Assembly (NCBI RefSeq): GCF_001591805.1
Contig: NZ_BCVP01000002.1
Location: forward strand, 1-64,000
Origin: Neobacillus novalis NBRC 102450
GTDB lineage: Bacteria > Bacillota > Bacilli > Bacillales > Cytobacillaceae
Length of the DNA stretch: 64,000 nt
Reading direction: 5' to 3'
The position numbers and the translations under genes were made by a program. A model generated the notes under the pieces. It worked only from the letters and a program-made list of their open reading frames with translations. It did no database searches and was not told the DNA's origin. Below are positions 21,432-32,003 of this stretch, piece by piece. Each line of letters starts with the position of its first letter. Within the stretch, counting starts at the first letter, position 1.

Positions 21432-21459
21432 ATAATAAATCAGAGAAAGTCCAATGCAA
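21432..21459 (-). promoter_or_regulatory. Candidate promoter of uppS
   Basis: On the minus strand TTGCAT (21454-21459), 16 bases, TATTAT (21432-21437). It lies just downstream of the frr terminator and would give a leader of about 160 bases. A second weak -10 (TATGAT) lies closer to the gene. Confidence 0.45.
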
Positions 21460-21490
21460 TAGATACAAATTGAAAAAGGTTAAAGATAGT

Positions 21491-21520
21491 GAAAAAAACC
21501 CCCTAAGAAGAGGGTTTTTA
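21491..21520 (-). terminator. Terminator of frr
   Basis: Minus-strand stem AAACCCTC / GGGGGTTT with a short TTCTTA loop and a run of U. It ends the pyrH-frr unit. Between it and the frr stop is a short repeated TTTCCGGA motif. Confidence 0.8.
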
Positions 21521-21547
21521 CTAGAAATCCGGAAATCCGGAAGCAAT

Positions 21548-22105
21548 TTACACTTCTAAAATTTCTTTTTCTTTATCTTTGGTGATTTGATCAATTTTCG
21601 TAATATTTTCGTCTGTAAGCTTTTGAATATCATCAGAATATCCGCGCAGAGCATCTTCGGTGATATCGCCATTTTTCTCCAATTTCTTCAAATCATCATT
21701 GGCATCACGGCGAATGTTACGGACGGCAACTTTAGCTTCTTCTGATTCCTTTTTAACTAATTTTACAAGTTCCTTGCGGCGCTCTTCTGTCAATTGTGGA
21801 ATCGCAAGACGAATGACCATCCCGTCATTAGTAGGATTTAATCCTAAATCAGACTTAAGGATTGCTTTTTCAATATCACCTAGAATGGATTTATCATACG
21901 GTTGAATAACAAGCAGTCTAGCTTCCGGTGTAGAAATCCCCGCCATTTGGTTAACAGGTGTAGGTGCACCATAATAATCCACCGTAATTCTGTCAAGCAA
22001 TGAAGCACTTGCTCTTCCGGCACGGATGCTGGCAAGCTCGCGTGAATAAGACTGAATCGCTTTGGTCATTCGATCCTTTGTAGTAGAGATGACTTGTTTT
22101 GGCAT
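21548..22105 (-). CDS. frr: Ribosome recycling factor
   Basis: A 185-residue RRF of normal length. It has the three-helix-bundle core ([18 protein letters not shown]) and the hinge/domain II segment ([18 protein letters not shown]), then [17 protein letters not shown]. It separates the subunits after termination together with EF-G. Its ATG shares its first base with the pyrH stop codon, so translation is coupled. Confidence 0.98.
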   Translation of the reverse strand: MPKQVISTTKDRMTKAIQSYSRELASIRAGRASASLLDRITVDYYGAPTPVNQMAGISTPEARLLVIQPYDKSILGDIEKAILKSDLGLNPTNDGMVIRLAIPQLTEERRKELVKLVKKESEEAKVAVRNIRRDANDDLKKLEKNGDITEDALRGYSDDIQKLTDENITKIDQITKDKEKEILEV

Positions 22106-22830
22106 TAATGTTTCCCCCTAACGATTGTTCCAATTTTTTCACCCATAACGGCTTTTTTAATATTTCCTTGTTCCATAATCGAGAAAACAATAAGTGGGAT
22201 ATCATTATCCATACATAAGGAAGAAGCAGTGGAATCCATGACCGCTAAGCCTTCCTTAAGAACATCCAGGAATGATAGGTCTTCGTATTTCGTAGCATTC
22301 GCATCAACCCGCGGGTCTGCAGAATAAACCCCATCCACATTGTTTTTCGCCATTAAAATGACTTCCGCATCAATTTCCGCTGCTCTTAAAGCAGCCGTTG
22401 TATCTGTAGAAAAATAAGGATTACCTGTACCTGCCGCAAAAATGACAACTCGCTTTTTTTCAAGATGCCTAATGGCACGTCGTCTGATATAAGGCTCAGC
22501 TACCTGGCGCATTTCAATGGAAGTCTGCACACGGGATTCAATCCCTAAATGCTCCAAGCTATCTTGAAGTGCTAAAGAATTCATGACCGTAGCAAGCATG
22601 CCCATATAATCGGCAGTTGCCCTATCCATACCCATTTCACTACCGATTTTCCCGCGCCAAATGTTGCCGCCGCCAACAACGACTGCAACTTCAACTCCGA
22701 GCTCTGCTAGTTCCTTTACTTGAATCGCAATCGATTTGATGACAGAAGGTTTAATTCCAAAGCTCGATTCACCTGCAAGTGCTTCTCCGCTCAATTTCAA
22801 AACCACGCGTTTGTACTTAGGACCGCTCAT
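22105..22830 (-). CDS. pyrH: UMP kinase
   Basis: A 241-residue amino-acid-kinase-fold UMP kinase. Key segments are [36 protein letters not shown] and [14 protein letters not shown]. The start is at ATG 22830 (MSGPKYKR), preceded by GGAGGT. The ATG four codons upstream overlaps that site. It lies between a terminator after tsf and frr, as expected. Confidence 0.97.
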   Translation of the reverse strand: MSGPKYKRVVLKLSGEALAGESSFGIKPSVIKSIAIQVKELAELGVEVAVVVGGGNIWRGKIGSEMGMDRATADYMGMLATVMNSLALQDSLEHLGIESRVQTSIEMRQVAEPYIRRRAIRHLEKKRVVIFAAGTGNPYFSTDTTAALRAAEIDAEVILMAKNNVDGVYSADPRVDANATKYEDLSFLDVLKEGLAVMDSTASSLCMDNDIPLIVFSIMEQGNIKKAVMGEKIGTIVRGKH

Positions 22831-22860
22831 ATAAACCTCCATATGTATAAAATAAATTTA

Positions 22861-22895
22861 TCTTAAAAATAGGGAACACACCGTGTCCCCTATTC
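22861..22895 (-). terminator. Terminator between tsf and pyrH
   Basis: Minus-strand hairpin with arms AATAGGGGACAC and GTGTTCCCTATT closing a 3-base loop, then TTTAAG. The stem is strong and the U-tract short, so partial read-through into pyrH is likely. Confidence 0.7.
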
Positions 22896-22956
22896 AAAAA
22901 CCTATTACAGTAACATTCCCTTAAAACTTGTTTGTTTTAAGCTAGAGAATATTTGA

Positions 22957-23841
22957 CTATTGTTTATTTACTTGGTTCATAACTTCTTCTGCAAAGTTAT
23001 CTTCACGCTTCTCGATACCTTCGCCTACTTCGTAGCGGACGAATTCACGAACAGTTGCCCCTTTAGATTCAACAAATTGACGCACTTTTTGATCAGGGTT
23101 TTTAACAAACGTTTGGTCAAGAACACAAACATCTTCAAAGTATTTTCCTAGACGGCCTTCTACCATTTTAGCAACGATATTTTCAGGCTTTCCTTCGTTC
23201 AAAGCTTGTGTAGTTAACACTTGACGCTCATGTTCCACTTCTTCTTGTGATACTTGATCACGAGAAACGTATTTTGGTCTAAGCGCAGCGATGTGCATCG
23301 ATACATCTTTAGCAGCATCTGCATCTGTAGTCCCTTCAAGAACCGTTAGCACGCTGATGCGTCCACCCATATGAAGGTAAGCGCCAAATGCATCATTATC
23401 AGTTTTTGACATGACTGCAAAACGACGAAGGGAAAGCTTTTCGCCAATTTTAGCAATTGCAGCGTTGATATGGTCGGCAACGATTGCACCGTTTTCCATT
23501 GTTTGTGCTACCGCTTCTTCAACTGTTGCAGGATTGTTTTTAATCAGATGTTCAGCAAGTTCTTTCACAAGTGTTTGGAAACCTTCGTTTTTCGCAACGA
23601 AGTCAGTTTCAGAGTTTACTTCAAGAATAACAGCATCGTTACCTACTGTTAAGATAGAAGTTAATCCTTCAGCCGCAATACGGTCCGCTTTATTAGCAGC
23701 TTTTGCGATTCCTTTTTCACGTAAGAAATCAATCGCTTTTTCCATATCACCATTTGTTTCTGTTAGTGCCTTTTTACAATCCATCATACCTGCGCCTGTT
23801 TTTTCACGTAATTCTTTAACCATTTGAGCAGTGACTGCCAT
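22957..23841 (-). CDS. tsf: Elongation factor Ts
   Basis: A 294-residue nucleotide exchange factor for EF-Tu. The N-terminal UBA-like domain has [19 protein letters not shown]. The core subdomains include the [10 protein letters not shown] motif that contacts the EF-Tu Mg/nucleotide site. Length is normal. An AAGGAGG ribosome site precedes it. It follows rpsB across a long hairpin terminator. Confidence 0.98.
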   Translation of the reverse strand: MAVTAQMVKELREKTGAGMMDCKKALTETNGDMEKAIDFLREKGIAKAANKADRIAAEGLTSILTVGNDAVILEVNSETDFVAKNEGFQTLVKELAEHLIKNNPATVEEAVAQTMENGAIVADHINAAIAKIGEKLSLRRFAVMSKTDNDAFGAYLHMGGRISVLTVLEGTTDADAAKDVSMHIAALRPKYVSRDQVSQEEVEHERQVLTTQALNEGKPENIVAKMVEGRLGKYFEDVCVLDQTFVKNPDQKVRQFVESKGATVREFVRYEVGEGIEKREDNFAEEVMNQVNKQ

Positions 23842-23925
23842 AGTTTTTTTCCTCCTTATTTATCTATGTACACCTATCTTTGCCAATGACGCTTAAGATA
23901 AAACTTTTCATTAAATAGTTTCTTT

Positions 23926-23968
23926 AAAAAAAGGTGATAAAGGGTGGTTCACCTCTTATCACCTTTTT
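23926..23968 (-). terminator. Terminator between rpsB and tsf
   Basis: Minus-strand hairpin with a perfect outer stem AAAAAGGTGATAA and its complement, an inner GGTG/CACC stem and a run of seven U. tsf has no obvious promoter in the remaining gap, so some read-through is expected. Confidence 0.85.
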
Positions 23969-23988
23969 CATTTCTACTCTATTATTAT

Positions 23989-24702
23989 TTATGCAGTCGG
24001 TTGCTGTTCTTCTTCTTCAACAACTTGCTTTCCTTCAAGGATGGCATCTGCCATTTTGCCTGTTAAAAGCTTAACCGCACGAATTGCATCGTCATTCGCT
24101 GGAATAACTACGTCGATTTCGTCTGGATCACAGTTTGTATCAACAATACCTACGATAGGAATGTGTAATTTCTTTGCTTCTGCAACTGCGATACGCTCTT
24201 TACGAGGGTCAATAATGAATAGTGCATCTGGAAGCTTCTTCATGTCTTTGATACCGCCTAAGAATTTTTCAAGGCGTTCTTGTTGTTTCTTTAATTGAAC
24301 AACTTCTTTTTTCGGTAATACTTCGAAAGTACCGTCTTCAGACATTCTTTCGATATCTTTTAAGCGGCTAATACGCTTTTGAATTGTTTCAAAGTTAGTT
24401 AACGTACCACCTAACCAGCGTTGGTTAACAAAGTACATACCAGAACGAGCTGCTTCTTCTTTAACAGAATCTTGAGCTTGTTTCTTTGTACCAACAAAAA
24501 GAACTGTTCCGCCGTTACCAGCAAGTTCCTTCACCCAGTTATAAGCTTCTTCAACCTTTTTAACTGTTTTTTGAAGGTCGATGATGTAGATACCGTTACG
24601 CTCTGTGAAGATATATTTCTTCATCTTAGGGTTCCAACGGCGAGTTTGGTGTCCGAAGTGTACACCAGCTTCAAGCAATTGCTTCATTGAAATGACTGAC
24701 AT
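23989..24702 (-). CDS. rpsB: 30S ribosomal protein S2
   Basis: A 237-residue S2. The conserved N-terminus [35 protein letters not shown] and [20 protein letters not shown] are present, and the tail is acidic. The start is ATG 24702 after AGGAGG. The in-frame extension upstream covers the leader. It directly follows codY, where B. subtilis has the large fla/che operon. Confidence 0.98.
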   Translation of the reverse strand: MSVISMKQLLEAGVHFGHQTRRWNPKMKKYIFTERNGIYIIDLQKTVKKVEEAYNWVKELAGNGGTVLFVGTKKQAQDSVKEEAARSGMYFVNQRWLGGTLTNFETIQKRISRLKDIERMSEDGTFEVLPKKEVVQLKKQQERLEKFLGGIKDMKKLPDALFIIDPRKERIAVAEAKKLHIPIVGIVDTNCDPDEIDVVIPANDDAIRAVKLLTGKMADAILEGKQVVEEEEQQPTA

Positions 24703-24810
24703 GTTTTTTCCTCCTAATGGTTTGATTTCCTCCGCTCCTTTCATTTTTAAACAGAAACTGTCGTAAACAGCACCATCTGCTTAAATCAAAGAGCGTGTGT
24801 ATTAACACCA
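24703..24810 (-). promoter_or_regulatory. Long untranslated leader of rpsB
   Basis: About 105 bases lie between the likely transcription start and the rpsB ATG. S2 mRNA leaders are often bound by S2 itself. I see a possible hairpin around GCTGTTTACGACAGTTTCTG (GCTGT...ACAGT) but cannot assign a known motif. Confidence 0.35.
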
Positions 24811-24816
24811 TGAAAT

Positions 24817-24845
24817 AATATAGCATAAGTACAATAAACAATCAA
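24817..24845 (-). promoter_or_regulatory. Sigma-A-type promoter of rpsB
   Basis: On the minus strand TTGATT (24840-24845), 17 bases, TATATT (24817-24822), with TG one base before the -10 (extended -10). It sits about 15 bases after the codY terminator. Confidence 0.75.
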
Positions 24846-24854
24846 GTTGAACTT

Positions 24855-24886
24855 ATAAAAAAAATCCCCAGGTATGCCTGAGGATT
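24855..24886 (-). terminator. Terminator of codY
   Basis: Minus-strand 9-bp stem ATCCTCAGG / CCTGGGGAT (one G-U pair), 4-base loop, then eight U. It begins six bases after the codY stop. Confidence 0.9.
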
Positions 24887-24891
24887 AATTA

Positions 24892-25671
24892 TTATTTAGA
24901 TCTTAATTTGTCAAGCTCTACTAGAAACTTGTCGTTTAAGACTTTGATATATGTTCCTTTCATACCAAGGGAACGAGATTCAATTACGCCTGCGCTCTCA
25001 AGCTTTCTTAAAGCATTAACGATGACTGAACGAGTAATACCGACGCGATCGGCGATTTTAGAAGCAACCAATAAGCCTTCATGGCCATTAAGTTCTTCAA
25101 AAATATGCTCAATTGCTTCTAGCTCACTATAGGATAATGAACTGATAGCCATTTGAACAACCGCTTTGCTCCGAGCTTCTTCCTCAATTTCTTCCGATTT
25201 TTCTCGCAAAATTTCCATCCCTACAACTGTTGCACCGTATTCAGCAAGAATAAGGTCATCATCTTGGAATTTTTCCTGCAGCCTAGCAAGGATTAACGTA
25301 CCAAGACGCTCCCCGCCGCCAATTATCGGAACAATTGTTGTCCACCCTTCACGGAATAGCTCTCTGTTCTCCACAGGAAAAGCAGTATATTGACTTTCGA
25401 AATCAAGATTTGATGAAGTTTCTCGAATACTAAATAACCCATTTGTATACTCTTCAGGAAATTGACGGTCCTCGAACATTTTTTTCATGCGCTCGTTTTC
25501 AATTTGCTGATAAATGGAAAAGCCTAAAAGCTTCCCACGGCGGCTGACAATGTAAACATTCGCTTCAATCGTTTCACTTAAGGTCTCTGACATTTCCTTG
25601 AAGTTAACTGGCTTTCCTGCAGCTTTTTGCAATAAAACATTAATTTTTCTTGTTTTTGAAAGTAAATCCAT
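24892..25671 (-). CDS. codY: Global transcription regulator CodY
   Basis: A 259-residue GTP- and branched-chain-amino-acid-sensing repressor. The N-terminal GAF domain binds isoleucine/valine (residues about 1-155, with [20 protein letters not shown]). The C-terminal winged helix has [23 protein letters not shown]. Length equals the B. subtilis protein. It is probably co-transcribed with hslVU, because the 122-base gap upstream holds an imperfect hairpin without a U-tract and no strong promoter. Confidence 0.98.
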   Translation of the reverse strand: MDLLSKTRKINVLLQKAAGKPVNFKEMSETLSETIEANVYIVSRRGKLLGFSIYQQIENERMKKMFEDRQFPEEYTNGLFSIRETSSNLDFESQYTAFPVENRELFREGWTTIVPIIGGGERLGTLILARLQEKFQDDDLILAEYGATVVGMEILREKSEEIEEEARSKAVVQMAISSLSYSELEAIEHIFEELNGHEGLLVASKIADRVGITRSVIVNALRKLESAGVIESRSLGMKGTYIKVLNDKFLVELDKLRSK

Positions 25672-25793
25672 CGTATTTCTTCCTCCTAATTGACTATAAC
25701 CATTATTAAATTTTATTGTTTATTTTTTGATGCAATAGGTATATATACGCACCTTCGTCCAACCATAAAAATCAGGTTGAAGAGGTCCCGTTC

Positions 25794-27197
25794 CTATAGG
25801 ATAAATTGACTTAAATCTTTATTTTTAGAGATAGCTCCAAGCTTATCATCTACATACTGTGGTGTAATCGCGACTTTCTCCAATGAAATATCCGGCGCTT
25901 CAAAAGATAAATCTTCTAAAAGCTTTTCTAATATCGTATGAAGACGTCTTGCCCCAATATTATCTGTATTTTGATTCACCTCGAATGCCACTTCAGCAAT
26001 TCTACGAATAGCATCGTCAGAAAATTCAATTTGTATACCTTCTGTTTCCAATAATGCTTGATATTGCTTAATGAGAGCATTATCCGGTTCAATCAAGATC
26101 CTGTAGAAATCCTCAACAGTCAGTTTTGTTAGTTCCACACGGATTGGGAAACGCCCTTGAAGCTCTGGAATTAAATCGGATGGTTTCGCCATATGAAAAG
26201 CTCCTGCAGCGATAAATAATATATGATCGGTTTTTACCGAACCATATTTAGTTACCACTGTCGAACCTTCCACTATCGGTAGGATATCCCTTTGAACCCC
26301 TTCTCTTGAAACATCCGCGGAAGAACCACCGGAATTTTTACTGGCGATTTTATCAATTTCATCAATAAAAATAATACCCGTTTGTTCGGCACGATAAACC
26401 GCTTCTGACGTTACTTCATCCATATCAATTAGCTTTGCAGCCTCTTCGCTTGTAAGTACCTTTCTTGCTTCCCGAACCGTTAATTTTCTCTTTTTGCGTT
26501 TTTTTGGCATAAAACTGCTGAGCGCATCCTGCATATTCATACCCATTTGCTCAATTCCTGAGCCTTGAAGCATATCAAACATAGATGGAGCCTGCTCCTC
26601 GACTTCTACGGTAACAATTTCATCCTCTAAATCACCTAGAGCCAATTTCTCTTTTACAATCTTTCGTTTTTCCTGAACCGAATAATCTTCCTGATGTGTC
26701 TCTTGCTCGGAAGAGGAATTTCCGCCTCCAAACAACATCTCCAACGGATTTTTATAGTTTGTTGCCTTTTTAGCTGTAGGAACGAGTAAATCAACAAGCC
26801 TGCTGTTGGCATTTTCCTCGGCCCGTTCTTTTACGCTTTGCATCCGATCCTCTTTTACCAAACGAACGGAGGTTTCCGCAAGATCCCTAACCATTGATTC
26901 AACATCGCGGCCAACATAACCCACTTCTGTAAATTTAGTGGCTTCCACCTTAATAAACGGGGCACCGACAAGCTTGGCAATTCTTCTGGCTATTTCTGTT
27001 TTCCCAACTCCAGTCGGTCCAATCATCAAAATATTTTTGGGGATGATTTCTTCCTGAAGCTTATCATTCAATAAACCCCTTCGATATCGGTTCCTAAGTG
27101 CCACCGCAACCGCCTTCTTTGCATCCTTCTGTCCAATAATATATTGGTCAAGTCTTTCCACAATTTGGCGGGGGGTTAAATTAGTTGTTATTCCCAT
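25794..27197 (-). CDS. hslU: HslU/ClpY ATPase of the HslVU protease
   Basis: A 467-residue AAA+ unfoldase. Features are [17 protein letters not shown] at the N-terminus, Walker [10 protein letters not shown], the inserted I domain (about 110-245) and Walker B FIDEIDKI. It ends in the QFIL tail that docks into HslV. The start is ATG 27197 (MGITTNLTP) after GGAGAT. The in-frame extension upstream overlaps hslV. Length matches B. subtilis ClpY. Confidence 0.97.
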   Translation of the reverse strand: MGITTNLTPRQIVERLDQYIIGQKDAKKAVAVALRNRYRRGLLNDKLQEEIIPKNILMIGPTGVGKTEIARRIAKLVGAPFIKVEATKFTEVGYVGRDVESMVRDLAETSVRLVKEDRMQSVKERAEENANSRLVDLLVPTAKKATNYKNPLEMLFGGGNSSSEQETHQEDYSVQEKRKIVKEKLALGDLEDEIVTVEVEEQAPSMFDMLQGSGIEQMGMNMQDALSSFMPKKRKKRKLTVREARKVLTSEEAAKLIDMDEVTSEAVYRAEQTGIIFIDEIDKIASKNSGGSSADVSREGVQRDILPIVEGSTVVTKYGSVKTDHILFIAAGAFHMAKPSDLIPELQGRFPIRVELTKLTVEDFYRILIEPDNALIKQYQALLETEGIQIEFSDDAIRRIAEVAFEVNQNTDNIGARRLHTILEKLLEDLSFEAPDISLEKVAITPQYVDDKLGAISKNKDLSQFIL

Positions 27198-27217
27198 AGT
27201 TATTAATCTCCTTCCCG

Positions 27218-27760
27218 TTATAGCTCTTCCACGATGATGTTGTGGTTCGTATATACACATATTTCCGCAGCTATTTCTAAAGAAGCTTTTGCTATTTCTT
27301 TCGCTGATAAATGTTCCCCTGAATATTTTTTCAGTGAACGCCCTGCAGCTAATGCGTAATTCCCCCCAGAACCAATGGCAAGAATTCCATCGTCAGGTTC
27401 GATAACCTCACCAGTTCCGGATACGAGCAGCAAATAGTCCTTATTCATGACAATTAACATTGCTTCTAACTTTCTGAGGATTTTATCGCTTCTCCACTCC
27501 TTCGCAAGCTCGACGGCTGCTCTTTGAAGGTTGCCATTAAACTCCTCTAATTTTCCTTCAAAAAGTTCAAAAAGGGTGAAAGCATCAGCCACAGAACCTG
27601 CAAAGCCTGCCAGCACACGACCATTAAATATCTTTCTAACCTTTTTTGCTGTGTGCTTCATCACTACAGCATTGCCAAATGTAACTTGACCATCACCTGA
27701 CATGGAGCATTCACCATTATGATGGATTGCAAATATGGTTGTTGCATGAAATTGGCCCAT
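27218..27760 (-). CDS. hslV: HslV/ClpQ proteolytic subunit
   Basis: A 180-residue N-terminal-nucleophile peptidase of the HslVU complex. It begins [10 protein letters not shown]. The family's TT dipeptide is at residues 7-8 and GDGQVTFG follows. B. subtilis ClpQ/CodW has Ser immediately after Met and is an N-terminal serine protease. Here position 2 is Gly, so an active nucleophile would require removal of MGQFHA to expose Thr7. From memory the B. cereus group carries a similar Gly2 form. Precedes hslU by 20 bases. Confidence 0.96.
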   Translation of the reverse strand: MGQFHATTIFAIHHNGECSMSGDGQVTFGNAVVMKHTAKKVRKIFNGRVLAGFAGSVADAFTLFELFEGKLEEFNGNLQRAAVELAKEWRSDKILRKLEAMLIVMNKDYLLLVSGTGEVIEPDDGILAIGSGGNYALAAGRSLKKYSGEHLSAKEIAKASLEIAAEICVYTNHNIIVEEL

Positions 27761-27828
27761 TTAGCTAATCCTCCTTTTGGAGTATTTTTCTTTTACGTAT
27801 TGTGATGATATGTAACAAAAGAATAAAT

Positions 27829-28033
27829 CTAGGACATAAAATGATGAAAACTGTATTCATTTATGCCCTCTGACGATGGGCTATATACGTTTTTCAACTG
27901 TTTATTCGCTTGTTCATCAATGAAAAGAAAGAATGAAATTACTGATAGCATGTTGGGAATGTTCAATTTTATATTCTGCGCAATTTCACTCCATTTGTAA
28001 ATACGCAATAAATAAAGTTTAAAAAACATTCAC
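27829..28033 (-). pseudogene. xerC: Decayed remnant of xerC (codV)
   Basis: The 343-base gap between trmFO and hslV is where B. subtilis has the tyrosine recombinase gene codV/xerC (about 300 codons). Minus-strand translation gives pieces of the XerC N-terminus: LFIAYLQME-stop-NCAEYKIEH in one frame and FFLFIDEQANKQLKNVY in another. They are in the order expected of residues about 8-55 (B. subtilis LFVEYLQIEKNYSQYTIVNY). Two frameshifts and at least one in-frame stop interrupt them. The remaining 250 codons, including the catalytic RHRRY residues, are gone. The 66-codon open frame here is therefore not a gene. Confidence 0.72.
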
Positions 28034-28103
28034 ATTTGTCTTAATATTTACTTCGCAAGGACTATTAAATCGTATCATACATCGCTAAGCCTTGCAATAA
28101 ACT

Positions 28104-29411
28104 TTACAAAACCTTCACAAAGTTCTGAATTGTTTCTAATGCACGATTTGCATGCTTTAGGTTTCTTTCCTGCTTCCCTTTAATTTTTTCAGGCAATTCC
28201 GGGAATAATCCGAAATTTGCATTCATCGGCTGGAAATTACCGGGATTGGCCGTTGTGATATAACGCGCCATGCTTCCAATAGCAGTTTCAGCAGGAAACA
28301 CAACTGGGTCCATTCCCTGAACCAATCGGGCTGCATTGAGGCCGGCAATTAAGCCGCTCGCGGCCGATTCGACATACCCCTCAACACCGGTCATTTGACC
28401 GGCGAAGAATAAATCTTCACGGTTTTTGAATTGATAAGTTGCTTTCAATACCTTTGGTGAATTAATAAAGGTATTGCGGTGCATAACACCATAGCGAATA
28501 ATTTCTGCATTTTCAAGGCCTGGAATTAATTGAATAACTTCTTTTTGTGCCCCCCACTTTAAATGTGTCTGAAATCCGACAATATTAAATAGAGTTCCAG
28601 CGGCATCATCTTGACGCAACTGAATAACGGCAAATGGCCTTCTTCCAGTTTTCGGATCCTCTAAACCAACTGGTTTTAATGGTCCAAATAACATCGTCTT
28701 TCTCCCTCTTGCTGCCATTACCTCAATTGGCATACAGCCTTCGAAAAAGATTTCCTTTTCAAATTCCTTTAATGGAACCGTCTCCGCAAGGGTAAGAGCA
28801 TCATAAAAACGATTAAACTCCTCTTCCGTCATTGGGCAGTTTAAATATGCGGCATCCCCCTTATCATAGCGGGATTTCAAATAAACCTTATCCATGTTTA
28901 TACTTTCTTTTTCCAGAATCGGTGCCGCTGCATCATAAAAATACAGGTAATCCTCACCTGTTAAGCTTTTCAGCTGTTCCGAAAGATCTGGACTTGTTAG
29001 TGGCCCTGTTGCAATGACAGTAGGACCTTCGGGAATTTCGACTACTTCCTCGTTCACAACTGTAACGTTCTCATGGTTTTTGACCAGTTCGGTAACTTTT
29101 GCAGCGAATTCATGACGGTCAACCGCCAATGCCCCGCCTGCCGGAACGGAACATACGTCAGCCGCAGCAATAATCACGGAATCAAGCTTTCTCATTTCTT
29201 CTTTTAACACTCCAACTGCATTTGTCAACGTATTCGCCCTGAGTGAATTACTGCAAACCAATTCAGCAAATTTATCGGTATGGTGTGCTGGTGTCTGCTT
29301 TACTGGCCGCATCTCATAAAGGCGCACCTTTACCCCCCGCTTAGCGATTTGCCATGCTGCTTCACTGCCAGCCAGACCAGCGCCAACCACGTTTATTGTT
29401 ACGTCTTTCAT
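28104..29411 (-). CDS. trmFO: tRNA m5U54 methyltransferase TrmFO (folate dependent)
   Basis: A 435-residue FAD protein (formerly Gid) that methylates U54 of tRNA using methylenetetrahydrofolate. The N-terminal dinucleotide-binding motif [11 protein letters not shown] is clear. The [10 protein letters not shown] segment and the C-terminal [19 protein letters not shown] are intact. AGGAGG precedes the ATG. It follows topA and precedes the xerC remnant, preserving the topA-gid-codV-clpQ order. Confidence 0.97.
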   Translation of the reverse strand: MKDVTINVVGAGLAGSEAAWQIAKRGVKVRLYEMRPVKQTPAHHTDKFAELVCSNSLRANTLTNAVGVLKEEMRKLDSVIIAAADVCSVPAGGALAVDRHEFAAKVTELVKNHENVTVVNEEVVEIPEGPTVIATGPLTSPDLSEQLKSLTGEDYLYFYDAAAPILEKESINMDKVYLKSRYDKGDAAYLNCPMTEEEFNRFYDALTLAETVPLKEFEKEIFFEGCMPIEVMAARGRKTMLFGPLKPVGLEDPKTGRRPFAVIQLRQDDAAGTLFNIVGFQTHLKWGAQKEVIQLIPGLENAEIIRYGVMHRNTFINSPKVLKATYQFKNREDLFFAGQMTGVEGYVESAASGLIAGLNAARLVQGMDPVVFPAETAIGSMARYITTANPGNFQPMNANFGLFPELPEKIKGKQERNLKHANRALETIQNFVKVL

Positions 29412-29549
29412 GTAGAAACCTCCTGAATCAAGCTAATTAATTATGTATATCAACGAGACCGCAGTAACTATTATTACTTTCCCCTAATTTTAAGTCCATC
29501 TTGCATTGTACTATACGAAACAAAAAGAAAAAAGTTTTATGTTTTTACA

Positions 29550-29580
29550 AATGTAAAAGAGTGGACGTTGTCCACTCTTC
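29550..29580 (-). terminator. Terminator of topA
   Basis: Minus-strand perfect 10-bp stem AAGAGTGGAC / GTCCACTCTT with a 3-base loop, followed by TTACATTTG. A second small hairpin (TTTTAC...GTAAAA) follows immediately. Confidence 0.75.
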
Positions 29581-29585
29581 TACTC

Positions 29586-31664
29586 TTAGCTTTGCGGTTC
29601 TTCCTTGTAGTCGCAATTAACGCATTGGACTTGAACACCTTTTTTTAACTTCTTTTCTACCAACAGACCTTCACATTTAGGGCAAGGCCGCGACAGTGGC
29701 TTATCCCAAGAGATGAATTCACATTCCGGATATTTAGTACAGCCGTAAAACAGCCTTTTTTTCTTGCTCTTCCGCTCAATAATCTGTCCTTCTTTACAAT
29801 TAGGACAGGTCACACCAATTTCTTTCACGATTGGTTTCGTATTCCTACAATCCGGGAAGTTGCTACAGGCCATAAATTTCCCATAGCGACCCATTTTAAA
29901 CACCATTGGACTGCCACAGTTTTCACAGTTTTCACCAGCAGGTTCATCCTTTATTTCTATTTTTTCCATTTCCTGTTCTGCTATTTTTAAATGTGTCTCG
30001 AATTCTGTGTAAAATGCGTCAATCAGTTCGATCCAAGGCATTTTTACATCTTCAATATGATCTAATCCTTTTTCCAATCTCGCTGTAAATTCCACATCTA
30101 TGATATCAGGGAAGAATTCCACCATCACCTCATGAACAATTTCCCCAAGCTCAGTAGGGACGAAGCGTTTATTATCAAGTGCTACATAGCCACGCTTTTG
30201 AATGGTGTCCAATGTAGGCGCGTAAGTTGATGGCCGGCCAATCCCAAGTTCTTCTAACGTTTTTACAAGTCTTGCCTCCGTGTACCTTGGCGGCGGCTGC
30301 GTGAAGTGCTGCTTAGGCTCAATGTCCTTCTTGATTACTTCATCCCCTTCTTTAAGGTCAGGAAGCATTTTAGCTGGTCCATCCTCTTGGTCATCGGAGC
30401 CCTCAACATAAAGCTTCATGAAGCCGGGAAACTTTATTTTTGAGCCATTGGCGCGGAACAGGATATTTCCATTCTGCAAATCCACACTCATCGTGTCCAT
30501 GACTGCCTGCGCCATTTGGCTGGCTAAAAATCGATCCCAAATTAATTTATATAGGCGGAATTGATCCCTTGACAGAAACACCTTCAAACTATTTGGATCT
30601 CTTAAAGTACTGGTCGGACGAATCCCTTCATGGGCATCCTGGGCCTTCGCTTGCTTTTTTTCTTTTCTTTGTTCTTCTTTTAAATAATTTTCACCATATT
30701 CAGTCCGTATGTACTCAGCCGCTTCTGTTTGCGCGATTTCGGAGATTCTGGTCGAGTCCGTTCTCATATAGGTAATGAGACCAACCGTTCCTTCTTTACC
30801 AAGCTCAATCCCTTCATACAGCTGCTGTGCCAGCATCATCGTTTTCTTTGCGCGGTAATTCAGCTTTCTTGCTGCTTCCTGTTGTAAGGAGGACGTAATA
30901 AACGGCGGCGCAGGGTTTCTTTTTCGTTCCTTTTTTGTAACAGAAGTGACTTTGAATTTATTATCGTCCATTTGCTGTAGAATCGTTTGGACATCCTGTT
31001 CAGATTTCAGTTCAAACTTTTCTTTATTAGCTAAAGAAAAATACTGACCGCTAAAATGATCTTTGCCTTTTAAAAATTCACCATCAATTGTCCAATACTC
31101 TTCAGGAATAAAGGCATTTATTTCTTTTTCTCTATCAATGATCAGGCGGACCGCAACGGATTGAACCCGGCCTGCACTAAGCCCTTTTTTCACCTTCTTC
31201 CATAGTAAAGGGCTAATGTTATAGCCGACAAGCCGGTCTAGAATCCTCCGCGCCTGCTGCGCATCAACAAGACTCATATTAATCGGACGAGGATGCTTAA
31301 ACGATTCTTTTATCGCATCTTTAGTAATTTCATTAAAAACAACACGGCAGTCAGATGTAATATCAACATCTAAACTGTGTGCTAAATGCCAGGCAATTGC
31401 TTCCCCCTCACGATCCGGGTCAGCTGCGAGATAAATTTTCTTTGCCTTTTTTGCTGCTGTTTTCAATTCCTTTAATACCGGGCCCTTACCGCGAATGGTA
31501 ATATATTTTGGTTCAAAGCTATTTTCAACATCGACACCCATCTGGCTCCGCGGCAAATCGCGAACATGGCCCATCGATGCCTTAACCTTATATTTATTCC
31601 CTAAATATCGTTCAATCGTTTTCGCTTTTGCTGGCGATTCGACGATTACAAGATAATCTGCCAT
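29586..31664 (-). CDS. topA: DNA topoisomerase I
   Basis: A 692-residue type IA topoisomerase that relaxes negative supercoils. The Toprim domain is at the N-terminus ([15 protein letters not shown]; acidic DPDREGEA). The active-site tyrosine lies in [12 protein letters not shown]. Three Cys4 zinc-ribbon repeats occupy the C-terminus (residues about 575-690). Length equals that of B. subtilis TopA. Confidence 0.98.
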   Translation of the reverse strand: MADYLVIVESPAKAKTIERYLGNKYKVKASMGHVRDLPRSQMGVDVENSFEPKYITIRGKGPVLKELKTAAKKAKKIYLAADPDREGEAIAWHLAHSLDVDITSDCRVVFNEITKDAIKESFKHPRPINMSLVDAQQARRILDRLVGYNISPLLWKKVKKGLSAGRVQSVAVRLIIDREKEINAFIPEEYWTIDGEFLKGKDHFSGQYFSLANKEKFELKSEQDVQTILQQMDDNKFKVTSVTKKERKRNPAPPFITSSLQQEAARKLNYRAKKTMMLAQQLYEGIELGKEGTVGLITYMRTDSTRISEIAQTEAAEYIRTEYGENYLKEEQRKEKKQAKAQDAHEGIRPTSTLRDPNSLKVFLSRDQFRLYKLIWDRFLASQMAQAVMDTMSVDLQNGNILFRANGSKIKFPGFMKLYVEGSDDQEDGPAKMLPDLKEGDEVIKKDIEPKQHFTQPPPRYTEARLVKTLEELGIGRPSTYAPTLDTIQKRGYVALDNKRFVPTELGEIVHEVMVEFFPDIIDVEFTARLEKGLDHIEDVKMPWIELIDAFYTEFETHLKIAEQEMEKIEIKDEPAGENCENCGSPMVFKMGRYGKFMACSNFPDCRNTKPIVKEIGVTCPNCKEGQIIERKSKKKRLFYGCTKYPECEFISWDKPLSRPCPKCEGLLVEKKLKKGVQVQCVNCDYKEEPQS

Positions 31665-32003
31665 TTAAATCCTCCTTAAGAGGGAAAGTGTGAAAGCCCC
31701 TTGAATCCGGCGAATCCCGTTTCTAAGATGCTTATGATTTGATAAGTTTTCCTAAATCCCAGTATAGCAACTTGGAGCGGAGAAAATACTTTACAAAACT
31801 GCCTATCCCAAAATTTCATAATATATGTTAATTACAAGTTTATTTATTCTTTTTTAATATATTCTATTTTTCGAACATCTGTTGGAAAATGTATAACATA
31901 TTAGAAATTTTTGCAACCTTTTTAAGCTAATTTCTCCACATATTCAGAAAAAACCTGCTAAATCAGCGAATTTATTTAAAAGATTATTAGTTAATTCTGC
32001 ATT
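31665..32003 (-). promoter_or_regulatory. Intergenic region dprA-topA with topA promoter
   Basis: 339 bases without a gene. An extended -10 TGCTATACT on the minus strand (31761-31769) lies about 100 bases before topA and is the best promoter candidate; its -35 is weak. The dprA-proximal part is AT-rich. It has a small hairpin CGCTGATTTAGCAGG followed by six U near 31943-31965, a weak terminator candidate. I see no coding remnant. Confidence 0.5.

Noticed and set aside
25740..25785. Imperfect hairpin between hslU and codY as a terminator
   Set aside because: No U-tract follows on the minus strand and the stem is interrupted; co-transcription of hslVU-codY is more likely.
27829..28029. A 66-codon open frame between hslV and trmFO
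   Set aside because: Its sequence mixes frames of a decayed xerC, has no good ribosome site and is shorter than any known gene at this locus.
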